Part shown: positions 21,791 through 33,109 of the stretch, one piece after another
Layout: each line of letters opens with the position of its first letter
How positions within the stretch are numbered: position 1 is the first letter of the stretch
The notes under the pieces: model-generated
Told to the model about the DNA's origin: nothing
Databases searched by the model: none
Seen by the model: the letters and a program-made list of their open reading frames with translations, nothing else
Translations under genes and position numbers: made by a program
NCBI RefSeq assembly: GCF_949987535.1
Contig: NC_080075.1
Location: 58,625,636 to 58,689,635, forward strand
Length of the DNA stretch: 64,000 nucleotides
Origin: Balaenoptera acutorostrata
Taxonomy: Eukaryota; Chordata; Mammalia; Artiodactyla; Balaenopteridae
Direction of reading: 5' to 3'

Positions 21791-21974
21791 CACTACCACC
21801 ACCAAGAAGAACAACAGCAAGTTTCCAGAGCAAAGACTTTTTTCTTGGGAAGTTTTTTGAAATGTCAATGTGTCCTGTAGGCGTTTCCCAAACCTAATTG
21901 GTCTCAGAGTCCTTTCTGGAAATAGGAGCCTTTCTTGGAGTGAATGATCAATTCACTAGTTCTCTGCTCTGGCT

Positions 21975-22145
21975 GGCTGCACAGTGGAATAACCCCAGAG
22001 TCTAAAAATAAATGAATAAATGAAGCATGACCTTACTCCAGAATTATGGAATCCTGGTGGGGTCCAGAGGCTGTACTGCTTTAAGGTGATTCTCACGAGC
22101 AGGCAGGATCAAGGGATTGAGGTCCAGGGAATTGAACTTGATGGA
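21975..22145 (+). repeat. MER5-like hAT-Charlie remnant
   Basis: 'gctgcacagtggaataaccc', 'tccagaattatggaatcctg', 'gtggggtccagaggctgtac' and 'tttaaggtgattctcacgag' parallel MER5-type order (aatcacctgg, ccagagattctgatt, ggtggggcc, caggtgattct). Confidence 0.55.
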
Positions 22146-25105
22146 GGACCCCTCCCTGGACACCTCTCCCAGTCCCCACAAGCAGGCTGTTGTTAGAGAG
22201 AGGGCACAAGATGCCCGCTCCCTCAGACACACATCTAGATGCCACCAGCTCCTGGCAGGGCTCAGTGGATGTCACCGCATTGAATGGAGGCTCAGGCCTG
22301 CTGCCTCCCAGGACCCCCGTGTCCCTGAGCCTCTGCTGCCTTTGGGGCACCTCCATGGCCATGGTGACTAGGCGGCCGCAGTGCGCTCCCCGGCCCTGAC
22401 TTCAGCAGCCCTGCCAGCCTGGCACGGCCGGGGTCCCGTCACAGGTCTGGTGTGCAGCTGGCTCGAGGCCAAGAATCTGTCGGCAGGTTCATTGAGATGC
22501 TGCCCCAGCTCTGCCCTAGTTCAGATTTCAGAGCCCTAGGCACCTACCCCGGGCTTTCCCTGCTCCCTCTCTCACCCTGGACACAGATCTCAGTTTCTGG
22601 GGGCCCAGTGAGGGTGGTGGGCTTGTCCCCTAGTGCCGACTGGTTGAGGTGGGAGAGATGGTGCAGAGCCGTGCAGCCATGGGGAGGGCCCAGGCCGGCC
22701 CACCCTAAAGAAGGGGCCCTTTCTGAAGTTCATCTCTCCCCATGAAGGTGCCTTTTCTAATATGCATGGAGGTGTTGTAAGGGTAAATGGTGGCCTGGTT
22801 TGGGTACTGCTTTCTGGCAGCTTGTAGGGCTCAGCCCTAGAACTCTGGTCCAGCCCCACCCACGATGAAGAGAGGAAGCACCTTTTCCTCCAGACTCCAG
22901 GCCAGCCCGGCCCCCCTACCCATACCAGGAGGAGAGGGCAGAGTGCACGGCTGTGTGGACCCAGCCTTGAGGTTCCTGAGCCCAGGGCCCCTGTAATACC
23001 CACCTGGTCAGTGACGTGTCTGTGGGAACAGGCAGGTGAGGACCAACCATCCCATTTAGTTTCCTTGCCTTTGAGACTCCATGGCGCTTGTGGGTTTCCT
23101 CTCCCCAAACACCCACTCACACACGTACCAGAGCCAGCATGAGATTCCAGGGGCAGGCGCAAGTCTATGACCCCCCCCAGCTAGAAGCCCCTGCTCCAGA
23201 GGTAAGGGCACTTGGCCAAGGGTCTGGCCCTGGCTCTGCTGCTCTTTCGTCACCTGTTCCTCAGGCCCCTTTGTGCTCCTCTGGAGACAGGGCCCTTGCG
23301 CTTCCCAGGCAGACGGCGGAGAACTGGCCGAGGCGAGCCTGTGGGCTGGCACCTTGCTGGTTGCCTGGGGGCTCCCCACCTGGAGTGGGGTGAGTGGGGG
23401 CGGCTGCTGTGAGACTTGGCTGTGAAGGCTCACTGCACCCGCTTCTCTGGAGAATTGTCCTGGCTGGCAACTCCTAGGCACCGACGCCCCGCCTGCAGCC
23501 AGTGACTGACCCAGGGCATCACAGGCGGGCCAAGGCCGTGTCTCCACAAGCTCCACGGGATCAGGCTGGAGCCGGAGGCCACATCCTTGCTCCGGTTCTC
23601 CCTTGCCCCACCCTGCTTCCCTCACTGCCCCGCCCCCGAGAGCACTCCCCCAATTAACCCTTCTCTCAGGGATGGCCGTGTCAGGCTCTGCTTCTAGGAC
23701 CCTAACCTGAGGCTCAGGCCTGGCCTACAAGAACTCTGAGGGCCCCCGTCTCCAGAAGCGTGTGGCTATGGGGCAAGGATGAAGCTGATCAGGGCCCGAG
23801 CTGTCCTGGGGTGCAGGGATCAGAGCAGACAGAAGGGGTGGGGGAGCCTGGGAGCCTGAGCTGGGGACTCCAGTCTGAGCAGAGGAGGAAGGCCAGGGTA
23901 GGGGCTGCTCAGCCAGTCTCCTGCCTTCCCTCAGTCCCCACCCTGAGCCTGGCCTCTGGGAGACACGTAGTCCTGTCTTCTCGATGTGGCAACTGAGAAC
24001 ACATAGTTCTTCTCTAGGCCTCTGTGTCCCAGGGAACCGAGAGCCTCCGCCAGACTCTAGCTCCCGGTCTCCTGCAGACACCCAGTCCCTGCCCGGCGGG
24101 GGTGGGGAGGAGGCGCATTGGCAGAAGCCAGACCCTCGGCAGGAAAGAACCTGGGGGAAACTGAGTATGGGGTCTTCCCGTGGCGTGGAGAAAGGGCTTT
24201 GACTGGGTTGGAATGGCTGGAACAGCTGCCCTGACGCACACAGCTGGCAGCTGAATGTGAATTCGGGGAAGCAGCCTTCCTGCAAACTTCCTTCCCCTTT
24301 ACCCCTAGGAGGAAGGGGTCTCATAACTTCCCTCCGTCCTGCTGACTCTGCTGCTACCTGGGTGGATGGGCAGGTGGGGCAGCTTCGAACACAAAGGCAG
24401 GAGGACAATGTGGGCGTTTCGGGCACTGTCTTGTCATTGGCCAAGTTGGGGACTTCTCGGGGCTCTTCACATCACATCGGTAGACCGGGCCCTGATCTCA
24501 AAGAAGAGGAAAGGCCTTTGACACTCGGGCCATTCTGACCTCCTCCTCCAGCCCCTGTACACACGGCTGCCTGCCTGAACATCAGGACACCCTCTGGGCA
24601 TTTGGAGAAGGGAAATCTGGAAGAGGTTCCGAGGGAGACCAGTGCCCAGATGAAGGGCTGAGGAGGAAGTGCCGGGTGTTTTGCTCACCCACTGACGCTC
24701 CCACGTTGGAGAGGCCTGCATCAGCACTCCTGGGCCAGTGCAGCTGGTCCCTCATGTGCTGCAGCCGCCGCTTCCCGTGCTCAGCCTGTGGGAGGCCACC
24801 GGCACCAGCGGACACTCTGGCCGCAGCAGGTGGAAGGAAGGTGGTGGCCCTGTGGCCCCAGCGCCTGGCCCTGAGGGCTGTGGCCATTGTGCTTCTAGCG
24901 TGTTTACCCTAAACCTTCCTTCCTTTCACTGCCAGGAGCCAGGAAAGCCTCAGCTCTGTGAGCTCCAGGGAGGGGGCTGGGCACGTTTAAACAGGGAGTG
25001 ACTGTGGGGTTTGTGAAAGCCTCACAGCCATGGGCACGGGTGATCAATGCGAGGGGGAAGTGATGCAGCCTCCCTGGGGACAGCTTAGCCGTGTGAGTCT
25101 CCAGC
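22146..25105. other. GC-rich unique block
   Basis: About 3 kb with almost no recognisable repeat and many overlapping chance open frames (for example 22590-23162, 23056-23625 and 23725-24444, all minus). A NotI site (gcggccgc) lies at 22371-22378. No frame carries a family motif or convincing splice pair, so I do not call a gene. Confidence 0.45.
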
Positions 25106-25109
25106 CCTA

Positions 25110-25300
25110 AAGATGTACATACCTTCTGACTCAGCAATCCATTTCTGGGAGTCCATCGTAAGGAAACAGTTGTAAGTTCATACAAGGTGTGTGTATAAGG
25201 ACGCTTATCTCAGCCTGGTTTAGAACTGATATTGGGCAATGGGAGATTGGTACATGTACACTATGGAGAACTTGGCAGCCATTTACACAGTGATGGAATT
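25110..25300 (+). repeat. Old L1 fragment, sense
   Basis: 'gatgtacataccttctgact', 'cagcaatccatttctgggag', 'ggcaatgggagattggtaca' and 'gcagccatttacacagtgat' match the ORF2 end of old L1. Confidence 0.8.
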
Positions 25301-25605
25301 ATCAATAAAGCTGCCATGAACATTCTGGTACATGTCTTTTGGCAGGCATAAGCACGCCCTTCTCTTGGGTATGTACCCAAGATGGAAATTCTGGGTCAAA
25401 GGATAGATGTATGTGAAACTTGATGCTGCTAAACAGTGACTGTTCCAACCAACCCTCCCCCACCACTTGGTGGCGCTCCACTTGGCCCCCATCTTCACCA
25501 ACACTCAGTATCATCAGCCTGTTTCATGTTGGCTTTTCTAGGAAATGTGTAAAGGTGTTGCCTTGTGGTTTCCATCTGCATTTCTAAACATATGTCAACA
25601 GAAAA
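25300..25605 (-). repeat. Old L1 fragment, antisense
   Basis: 'tcaataaagctgccatgaac', 'cttctcttgggtatgtaccc', 'gatggaaattctgggtcaaa' and 'tcaccaacactcagtatcat' are antisense L1. It is sandwiched between two sense L1 pieces, suggesting L1 inversion or insertion of one L1 in another. A CTCF-like core lies at 25463-25476. Confidence 0.8.
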
Positions 25606-26062
25606 ATGGATAAACATATTGTGGTATATTTATAAGCTGAGAATTTACACAGTGATGAAAAAGAATGAACTACTTATTCGTGTAACTACATGGACGAACC
25701 TCAAAAAACAGGACATTGAGTGAAAGAAGCCAAACACAGAAGAGTATATATATATTGTGTGAATCCATTTAGATGCAAATCCCAAACAGGCAAAACTATC
25801 TAAAATGTTAGAGGTCAGAATAGTTGCCTATGGGGCTGGGGAGGTATCGACTAGGAAAGAGTTGAGGGAACCTTCTGGAGTGTTAGAAATGTTCTATACC
25901 TTGATCTGGGTCATGGTTAAATGAGTGATACATATGTAAAATCTTATCAAACTGAATAACTTTGCATTTCACTGTAGCTAATGTATACTTATATTGAAAT
26001 TTTAAAAAATATTTTACCAAAAAAGAAAGAAAATAATGTAAATCTATGTTGATTAATCTGGA
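25606..26062 (+). repeat. Old L1 3' end, sense
   Basis: 'gaaaaatggataaacatatt', 'aagaagccaaacacagaaga', 'gtgtgaatccatttagatgc' and 'ttgatctgggtcatggttaa', ending with 'gcatttcactgtagctaatg', are the L1 ORF2 end and 3' UTR. Confidence 0.85.
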
Positions 26063-26268
26063 ATTATGTTTAAAATATATTAAATATAAAAAGCAGGTTG
26101 CAAAATTCTGTGGACCTTTGGGGCTTCACTCATAAACTCTTCCTTGGTGAAAGTCTAGTGGATCTCATTTTAAGCGAACATAAAACGTGGGGGTTATACT
26201 GAATAATAGTTTTTGAAAAGGATTCAAAGTGCATAGGAAGCATGGTATAGACATAAGAAATAACTCAA
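26063..26268. other. Unique, AT-rich sequence
   Basis: Short stretch between L1 and SINE; nothing recognised. Confidence 0.4.
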
Positions 26269-26387
26269 TTTTTTTTTTTTTTGGCCGCACCTTGTGGCAT
26301 GTGGAAGTTCCCCAACCAGATCAGGGATCGAACCTGCGCCCCCTGCAGTGGAAGAGCAGAGTCTTAACCACTGGACCATCAGGGAAG
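26269..26387 (-). mobile_element. CHR-1-type SINE, antisense
   Basis: A poly(T) run, then 'ttggccgcaccttgtggcat', 'tcagggatcgaacctgcgcc', 'ccctgcagtggaagagcaga' and 'gtcttaaccactggaccatc' are the complement of the short CHR SINE. TSD not resolved. Confidence 0.93.
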
Positions 26388-26593
26388 ATTTTATATTGAT
26401 GAGGAAACCAAATTTTATAGCTCTCAGTACCACATTTTGAAGGACTGAAAATATATCCTGTGTCTAGTCGGCCATGATAAAGAAGGAATATCTGTAAATT
26501 ATATAAAATGGAAACAGATAAAGAAATTTGGAGTATTTTTTCCTCCTCTTTCTTCCTCCTCCTTCTCTTCCTCATCCTCCTGCTGCCAGTTCT

Positions 26594-27070
26594 AGCAGGA
26601 AACCTCTTTTTTTTTTTTTTTTTTGGCTGCATTGGGTCTCCATGTCCGTGCGCGGGCTTTCTCTAGTTGCGGCAAGCAGGGGATACTCTTCGTTGCAGTG
26701 CTCGGGCTTCTCAATGCGGTGGCTTCTCTTGTTGCAGAGCAAAGGCTCTAGGCACACGGGCTTCAGTAGTTGCAGCACACGGGCTTCAGTAGTTGCAGCA
26801 CATGGACTCAGTAGTTGCAGCACACGGGCTTCAGTAGTTGCAGCACATGGACTCAGTAGTTGCAGCGCACAGGCTCTAGGGCGCACGGGCTTCAGTAGTT
26901 GTGGCTCATGAGCTCTACAGTGCAGGCTCAGTAGTTGTGGCGCACGGGCTTAGTTGCTCCGTGGCATATGGGATCTTCCTGGACCAGGGCTTGAACCCGT
27001 GTCCCCTGCATTGGCAGGCATATTCTTAACCACGGCGCCACCAGGGAAGCCCCCAGCAGGGAAACCTCTT
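26594..27070 (-). mobile_element. CHR-2-type SINE, antisense, with internal tandem expansion
   Basis: Body about 26609-27054. TSDs 'agcaggaaacctctt' (26594-26608) and a one-base-longer copy (27055-27070). At about 445 bp it is roughly 150 bp longer than the other long copies because the 22/23-bp 'cagtagttgca' module is tandemly repeated: units at 26752-26774, 26775-26797, 26798-26819, 26820-26842 and 26843-26864, forming a 45-bp higher-order repeat (23+22) in its second half. The translated repeat seen on either strand is a by-product. Confidence 0.96.
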
Positions 27071-27119
27071 GTTCTCTCTTCTGTGGATGAGAATCTTGGC
27101 AGCAGGAAGAAGTGTGTGA

Positions 27120-27300
27120 CTTAAACTCAGGCTGGGGCCCTGGTCCTGATGCTGCCACTTCCTGGAAGGGTGACCTTAGGATGATCACTTGTCCTCTCTG
27201 AGTCTCAGTTTCATCACCTGTAAAATGGGGATAATAATGCACATCAGGCTGGGTGGCTGGCAGAATCAAGGGAGCAAACGATTGAAGACGTGTTAATAAA
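27120..27300 (+). repeat. MIR, sense
   Basis: 'cctggaagggtgaccttagg', 'ctctctgagtctcagtttca', 'tcacctgtaaaatggggata' and the tail 'gacgtgttaataaattg' follow MIR. Confidence 0.85.
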
Positions 27301-27374
27301 TTGCCAAAGAATCCCGACACCTCTAAAGTAGGATTGTCATTGCCGGGGTGGAGGAGGCACAGAACAGACTTTCA

Positions 27375-27570
27375 TGTCAGGTGGTCCTGGGTTCATGTCC
27401 CAAGTACATCACTTACTGTGTGGCCTCAGGCATGGGGTTTAAGCTTTATGAGCCTTGGTGAGTTGGTCTTTAAAACACTGAGGAAGACAGTGTCTCTAAC
27501 ACAGAGTTGTTCTGATGATACAGGAGATCATGTTTGTAAAATAAGTAGTATAGGGAGAGCCTGGATAGAG
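27375..27570 (+). repeat. MIR, sense, degraded
   Basis: 'gtggtcctgggttcatgtcc', 'atcacttactgtgtggcctc', 'agagttgttctgatgataca' and 'gatcatgtttgtaaaataag' follow MIR from the head to the CORE. Confidence 0.75.
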
Positions 27571-28235
27571 GAAATATTCAGAAAACAAAGCAACAGCAAA
27601 CAGATGTTCACAAGCTGCTCCTAGATCATCGTTATCCTGTTATCATTTCCCGCACTACAGCATCGAGTCCCCCAGGGTAGAAACATGGAGCCAACTGGAC
27701 CCTCCCTGAGGGTGGGAGCTCATCTCCCCCCTCTGGTGTGGGAATGGTGGCCACCCGTGCCACTCTGCTGCCTCCACACTGGTCCTGGCTCTGCAATGAT
27801 TCCGCCTGTGTAGCCGAGCCTCATCCAGATGTGGTTGGGTTCTGACAGAGAGGACAGTGCCCATCAAGTAATTCACTCAGGTCGAGGCCCCTGTAGGGCC
27901 AAGCACACCAGAAGGGTCTCTGGAACCTAAGCATGAGCCTGAACCATACTCAGGGCCCCAGGGAGACTGGTCCAGGAGACGGGGCCTGGAGTGGCCCCAC
28001 CACCCCTGACTTGCTCATGGGAAGACTGGTCTAGGAGAGGGGGGATCTGCAGTGGTCCCACCATCCGTGACTTGTCCACAAGGAATGCAACAGGGAGTGG
28101 TGAGTGGTGAGAAGGGGGCATCCCAGATAAGAAGTCATGCACAGAAGGGGCTTGCAAAGGAAGAGGCCCAGCAGCCTGGAAGCCTCCCTCAGGACCCCTC
28201 CCCCAAAGCACGTCTCCAGGCCAGCCCCCAACAGG
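27571..28235. other. Unique sequence
   Basis: No repeat or exon signature recognised. Confidence 0.4.
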
Positions 28236-28239
28236 AAGT

Positions 28240-28540
28240 TCAGTCTACTACCTACTGTGTGCCCAGCACTGCGGCATTTAAGGTAGAGCAGTGGACAAAA
28301 CAGCTGCTGTCCTCACCTCGGGAAATAGCCTTGGATGGGACAGACAAGTCCCTGGAAATACAAGAGAGCCGTTCACTAATAGGTGTAAGGAATCACCCGT
28401 GAGGGTGCCAACGTTACTGTGCCGGGTGCACACCTAAGCCCTTTTCCGTATTATCTCACCAAATCATTGTCACAGAGTCTGGTTCTCAGACGGGGGCACG
28501 CCTGCTGAGGGCACTGATGGGGCGGCTCACCCAGGATGGG
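28240..28540 (-). repeat. L2-like end and weak MIR, antisense
   Basis: 'actacctactgtgtgcccag' and 'cagtggacaaaacagctgct' resemble the antisense L2 3' end. Further on, 'ttatctcaccaaatcattgt' resembles antisense MIR. Both are short. Confidence 0.45.
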
Positions 28541-28764
28541 CTTGTGAGTGTGGAGGTGGAGAAGGCTTGCCATAGGAAGTGGCCTCTCAACCCAGTGGCG
28601 GGAGGACCTGGTCTCTCCTTTCTCTAAGAAGATTTCCAGGGGCAACCTAGGATGTGCTCCATATTCCCAGACTTGACAGAGGGTTTCCCTTTCTAAGTTC
28701 TCACCCCGCACTGCCCCTTCGTCTCACCCTGCCCCCTCCCCCTTTTACAAAATTTCCAAGCTGA

Positions 28765-28890
28765 AAGGACATCGGAGCTGCCCTTTGCACAGAGACCAGG
28801 AAGCGGAAAAGTCAAGGGACTCATCCGAGGTCGCCCAGCTGGTCCTGGCTGAGCCTGGAGACCCAGACCTCCTGGGTCCCACTCCAACAT
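28765..28890 (-). repeat. MIR fragment, antisense
   Basis: 'agggactcatccgaggtcgc', then 'ccagctggtcctggctgagc' and 'cagacctcctgggtccc' follow antisense MIR. Confidence 0.6.
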
Positions 28891-30509
28891 TTTTCCGCCA
28901 TGTACTTCATGGGGCTGCTGGTGAGGCTAGCTAGGCCAAGCTCTGGGCTTTGGGCTCTGGGGTACAGAGACGATAAAGACAGTCCTTAAAGTCCCGGGTT
29001 TGAGCTGGGCTGGATGCAATAGGATCTGAGGCTTTTCCCACTGGTAAAGGCAGAGTTTTTCCTCTTCTGCCTTTGGTTGCTCTATTTTCTTCCTTCATTG
29101 TCTGAAACCATTTTAGCCTCTCTCAGTGTTGGTTTTGCCCAAACTCCTGGGGGAGGTGACTGTGCCCTGTGCGGTTTGTAACTGGGTGAGGGTATCCGTG
29201 TGGGTGTGTGATGAGCACATGTGACGGCACATCTGCCTCTGTCAGCATCTGTCTGTGTGGGTGTGACGTGACTCAGATGCTGAGGCTCACACTCTCCCCC
29301 TGCCACTCTCAAAGCAGCTGTATCTTGCCCCCCAGGGAAAGAATGTCCCTGGCAGCCGCAAGGCCCACCCCAGGCTGGAATGGCAGCACAGGTGGGGCAC
29401 CGTGTCCAGCTGGCCCTGTGACAGGGTCGCCCAGGAGGAGAAGCTGCCCCTCCAGTGTCCTGCATTAGTGCTGCCCGATGCAGCTGTTGCCCAGTGGGAC
29501 CGACTGCCCCGCGAGGAAGTGCCTGGAGGCCGGGCAACCAGTCGACAGGAGCCCTCCTGTGTCCAGCCTGGAGCCTAGTCCGGGGCAGTGCGGCTGGCCA
29601 GGAACCCCTGGAGGGCAGCGCCCCGTAACATATGCGTCCCATGGCGCTGCGCCCGCAGATACGCCCCAGCACCTACAATGCGCCAGGAGCAGGGGCCTGG
29701 CCAGGGAGCTTTCAGCGAGGACAAGTAGAAGTTCCCACACTAGTCCTGAGTTGCCTGGCAGTCGTCTCTGGAGGGAGGGGATCGCCCCTTGGAGAGGAGT
29801 ACTGTAGCTACTGCAGGTCCAAAATCACTGCATCGAGGGGATGGAATCCAGACACCATTCATTCACTCTCGTGACAACAGCAGGCAACCTGATCAGGGCT
29901 GTGAGAAAAGCCCAGGAACACAGTTTTGGTGATTTTGAGCGAGGCCCGTATGAGCTTTGGGGAAGGCAGGGTGACATCTGTGATGGGTGTTAAAGGGTGG
30001 GTGGGAAGCAGGGGAAGGTGGAAAGGGCAGAGGCACTGCAGTGGCAAAGCTGTGGCACTCAGAAGGGGCACTTCCGGCTTAGCAGAGGGACCAAACCTGG
30101 TGCCCAGCTAAGAGGCCAATAGGTGCCAGTGTATGGACAAACATCTCTTTGTGAGGGGCGGCAATTCTGGGGAGAGACACTTGGTGAGAACTGGTGGGGT
30201 CAGAAAGGCTTCGGGGAAGAGGGAAGAGCACTGCGGGGGGATGACATCCACGAACCCTGAAAGGCTCCCTACTCCCTGCCTTGACCTTAAAGGTCAGAGG
30301 CCCAGGGATGGAGGGCCAGGGGCACTGTATCCAAGAGCAGGGACCCTCAGCTTGTCCCAGTGAGGGGTGGGCAGGGCTTAGAGCAGGGAAACAGGGGCTC
30401 AGTGTGTCTAAGGAGACCCAGCCTGGCTTCACCTCCCTCTGGCCCCTCTCCTTCAGCCCCCAGCAAGGTCCCTGCCCCGCACCGGCCACACCTGTGGAGC
30501 ACAGAGCTG
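28891..30509. other. Mostly unique sequence
   Basis: GC-rich in 29280-29700 with chance open frames on both strands. 29875-30110 ('gggctgtgagaaaagcccag' and 'ggcagaggcactgcagtggc') may be part of the ancient repeat family seen at 14196-14530 and 45085-45535, but is too worn to be sure. Confidence 0.4.
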
Positions 30510-30600
30510 AGCAGATTGAATGGTGCTGTGTGACCTCACACAAGGCACTCCGCCTCTTTGGGCCTCAGTTTCCTCACCCCTAAACCCAGGGCGTTGGGCT
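30510..30600 (+). repeat. MIR fragment
   Basis: 'tgctgtgtgacctcacacaa' then 'gggcctcagtttcctcaccc' is the MIR central segment. Confidence 0.75.
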
Positions 30601-31250
30601 CTGTGGGATCTCAAATAGTTCCCACGTCACCTGCCAGCCCTGACTAACTGGTAAGGCTAGGTGGAGGATTGTGATGCCAAGTCCAGGCTGGGAGGGACAG
30701 ATGCTGTGATCCATTAGTGATGTCTGCTGTGGCCTCCTGAGAGGGCGGTGGTACACATGCCTCCTTCCTCCAGTCTTCATAACGCCCTACGTTCTAACAG
30801 GGGGCAGAGGGGCAGGGGGTGGACCAACCTTCTATGAAGAGAGGTTCTCCCAGTCCTTGTGACAAATCTTCTGTGTATTCCCCAGGGCCAAACATCTAGG
30901 TGGAAAGCAGGTGTCTCCAAGCACCCACCACTTGGCCTTGTCTAAACAAAGGCATAGGCACAGTTTCACGCGGAAGAAAAGGGAGGGTGAACACTCCCAC
31001 ATCTGAGTTCTTGGTCTATTTGTTTTCCTGGCATTTTGTAAAATGTATGCCCAGCTGCATTTATTTATAGCTAATAAGAAGGAAAATTTTCTTGTTGTTG
31101 TTGCTTTGTTTGTTTTTTGCTGAAACAGAAAAAAATCCATAAAAATTGTCAAGAAAGAAAAGGACAGGCCAAAGGAAGTTGATGAGTCATATAATTGGGT
31201 TTAAATGGAAACTAAAATCTTGAGAACTTTAATCAGAAAATAGGATGTGT
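30601..31250. other. Unique sequence; possible constrained AT-rich part
   Basis: 31020-31220 is AT-rich, non-repeat in appearance, and includes the TATA-like string 'atttatttatag'. No gene call is possible. Confidence 0.35.
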
Positions 31251-31254
31251 TTGG

Positions 31255-31560
31255 GAAATGCATGTGTATCTGTGTGTGTTTGTGAATGTTGTGTATATTT
31301 GTGAATATGTTGTATGTGTATAATGCATGTTAATGCACAAGGCATGTTCGTGTAGTGTAGGTGTGGCATGAACGTGTGTGGGTATTTAGTGTGTTCTATG
31401 CAGCAGGTGTGTCTGTAGAGCATAGCAGTAGTTTGTGTTCTTTGTCAGTGGTGTGTGGGGTGTGTGCAGTGTGCCTGTTGTATATAGTGGACATCAGAAT
31501 AAGCAGGTGTGGTGAGTGTGCAGGACGTGTGTGCATCACGTATGTTTGCGTGACCCACGA
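31255..31560. repeat. Degenerate TG-rich tract
   Basis: About 300 bp dominated by tgtgtg, tgttgtgt and gtgtgtgg variants without a perfect core. A decayed dinucleotide-type simple repeat that has lost periodicity. Confidence 0.7.
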
Positions 31561-32324
31561 CGTGTTCATTCTGGGTAGACCCGTGGCGTCCTTGCCCTGT
31601 GACTCACTGGCCTTGAGCAGGGCCTGGAGATGACGTGAAGTATCATCAGAGCTTGAGAACAAAAAGCCCTGAGTCTTTTACGGGGCTTGCTCTTCCAAGA
31701 AGAAATCAGGAATTTCTGGGGTCTGCTTTCCACACCCTGTGAAGTTCAGGCAAGCAGAAAGAGACTGGATCCAGTGGAAACCCAGCTGCCAGCTCGTGAA
31801 GGCTGATTAAAAAGCTTGCAGCTTGGCGTTTCCAAGAAAAATTGTTCATCAAACTTTTCAGAACTTTTCCCCACTTTGGCAAAGGTGGAAAAGGTTCCCG
31901 ATGGCTTTCTACTGGAAAGTCGAGCAATTTCCATGATGGATTTGGGACACATGTTTTTAAAAAGTGACCATGTGGTAGGGAAGAAGGTTGCCAGACAGCT
32001 GGAGCTCCCAGCACAAGTGTTCACAGTAAGAATTGTTCCCCCCAGCATAGAGGAGGCCACAAAATGTGGCAAATCAATCTCTTTTAGCTGCCCTCAGGCA
32101 AGATGTCCAGAGGATTTCATTCTCCCAGGCCAGGGGGCAGAAGGTGGAGTGAAGGCTGCTCTGCTGTGCACACTTGCAGAACTCATGGCATCTTCTTGGG
32201 CCTCTGACTTGTCAAAAAGCGTTGTCCATCAGAGCCCTTCCTGCTACTCAGGACTGTGGTGTGAGCCCAGAAGCCACAGTCGTGAATATTTTTGCCAAGT
32301 CGAAGGGACAGTCCCGAGGGGCAA
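31561..32324. other. Unique sequence with a longish chance open frame
   Basis: No repeat recognised. A plus-strand frame (31816-32355, 179 codons) lacks known motifs, runs into an L2 3' end at its terminus, and overlaps minus-strand frames, so coding is doubtful. The 31800-32130 part is evenly composed and would be a sensible target for conservation analysis. Confidence 0.4.
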
Positions 32325-32392
32325 AATTGTTCCTGGCACGGGGCCTGCCACTTAGTAGGTGTCCAGTAAATAGCCGTTGAATGAATGAGTAG
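32325..32392 (+). repeat. L2 3' terminus, sense
   Basis: 'cctggcacggggcctgccac', 'ttagtaggtgtccagtaaat' and 'gccgttgaatgaatgagtag' are the L2 3' end with its (TGAA) tail. Confidence 0.8.
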
Positions 32393-32714
32393 CCCAGGAG
32401 GGACCATCCAAGAGAAACAGGCTGGTTTCCACCCACCGCCAAGCAGAGCTTCCAGGGCAAGGCTGGGGCGGACGTGTCTGCCTGTCCAGCTGTTGGGTTT
32501 CCCCTCCCCTTTTCCTGTCCCTCTCCCCATAACCTCGGCTGGTTCCCACGCCCTCGCTCAGGGGCTTCTGCTGTCATTGTTCCACTGTTATCAGGACCCA
32601 GGCCTCTGCCAGCCTAGACCCTTCACTGGACCAGGAAAAGGAGAGGGAGAAAGATTATGGGGAATGGGAGCTTCAGGGACCGATGAAGAAAGGAATCAAG
32701 TGTCAAATGCAGCT
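32393..32714. other. Unique sequence
   Basis: Nothing recognised. Confidence 0.4.
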
Positions 32715-32885
32715 GATTAGCGCAACCTCAGGTGAGGAAACCAAGGTTTAGCGAGGAATAGGGAAACATTCCCAAGGTTAGGTGGAAAGGTGGTAGACTA
32801 ATAATGATCATTGTAATTATGGCAATAGTAGTATCTACCACATAGGATGGCATACATAGTGAGATAATATTTTAAAAAATATTAG
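32715..32885 (-). repeat. MIR, antisense, degraded
   Basis: 'gaggaaaccaaggtttagcg' then 'acattcccaaggttaggtgg' resembles antisense MIR. The following 'gtagtatctaccacatagga' may be a separate sense-oriented CORE segment. Confidence 0.5.
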
Positions 32886-33109
32886 CCAGTCTTTTCCCCC
32901 AATATTTTCTTGCACTCCCTAGCTTCTCCCACTTCCTGTAGTTAGTTTGTTTTGAGGTACGCATAGAGAATGTGAGTGCTCGCGTGGCCCCTGGGATAAC
33001 TGGAGGGGACCTAGGGAGGCTGCTGGGGGCTGGAAGCGTCAATCCCAGGATGCTAGGTGGGAAGCGGGAGCTTGACCACTCCAGCATTTGTTGGCTCAGA
33101 GAATAGGCT
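32886..33109. other. Unique sequence
   Basis: Nothing recognised. Confidence 0.35.

Noticed and set aside
26528..26911. Peptides with a perfect 15-residue repeat on both strands
   Set aside because: They are translations of the tandemly expanded SINE, not a repeat protein.
31816..32355. 179-codon plus-strand frame as a possible single-exon gene
   Set aside because: It ends in an L2 3' terminus, has no recognisable motif, and lacks clear promoter or polyadenylation signals.
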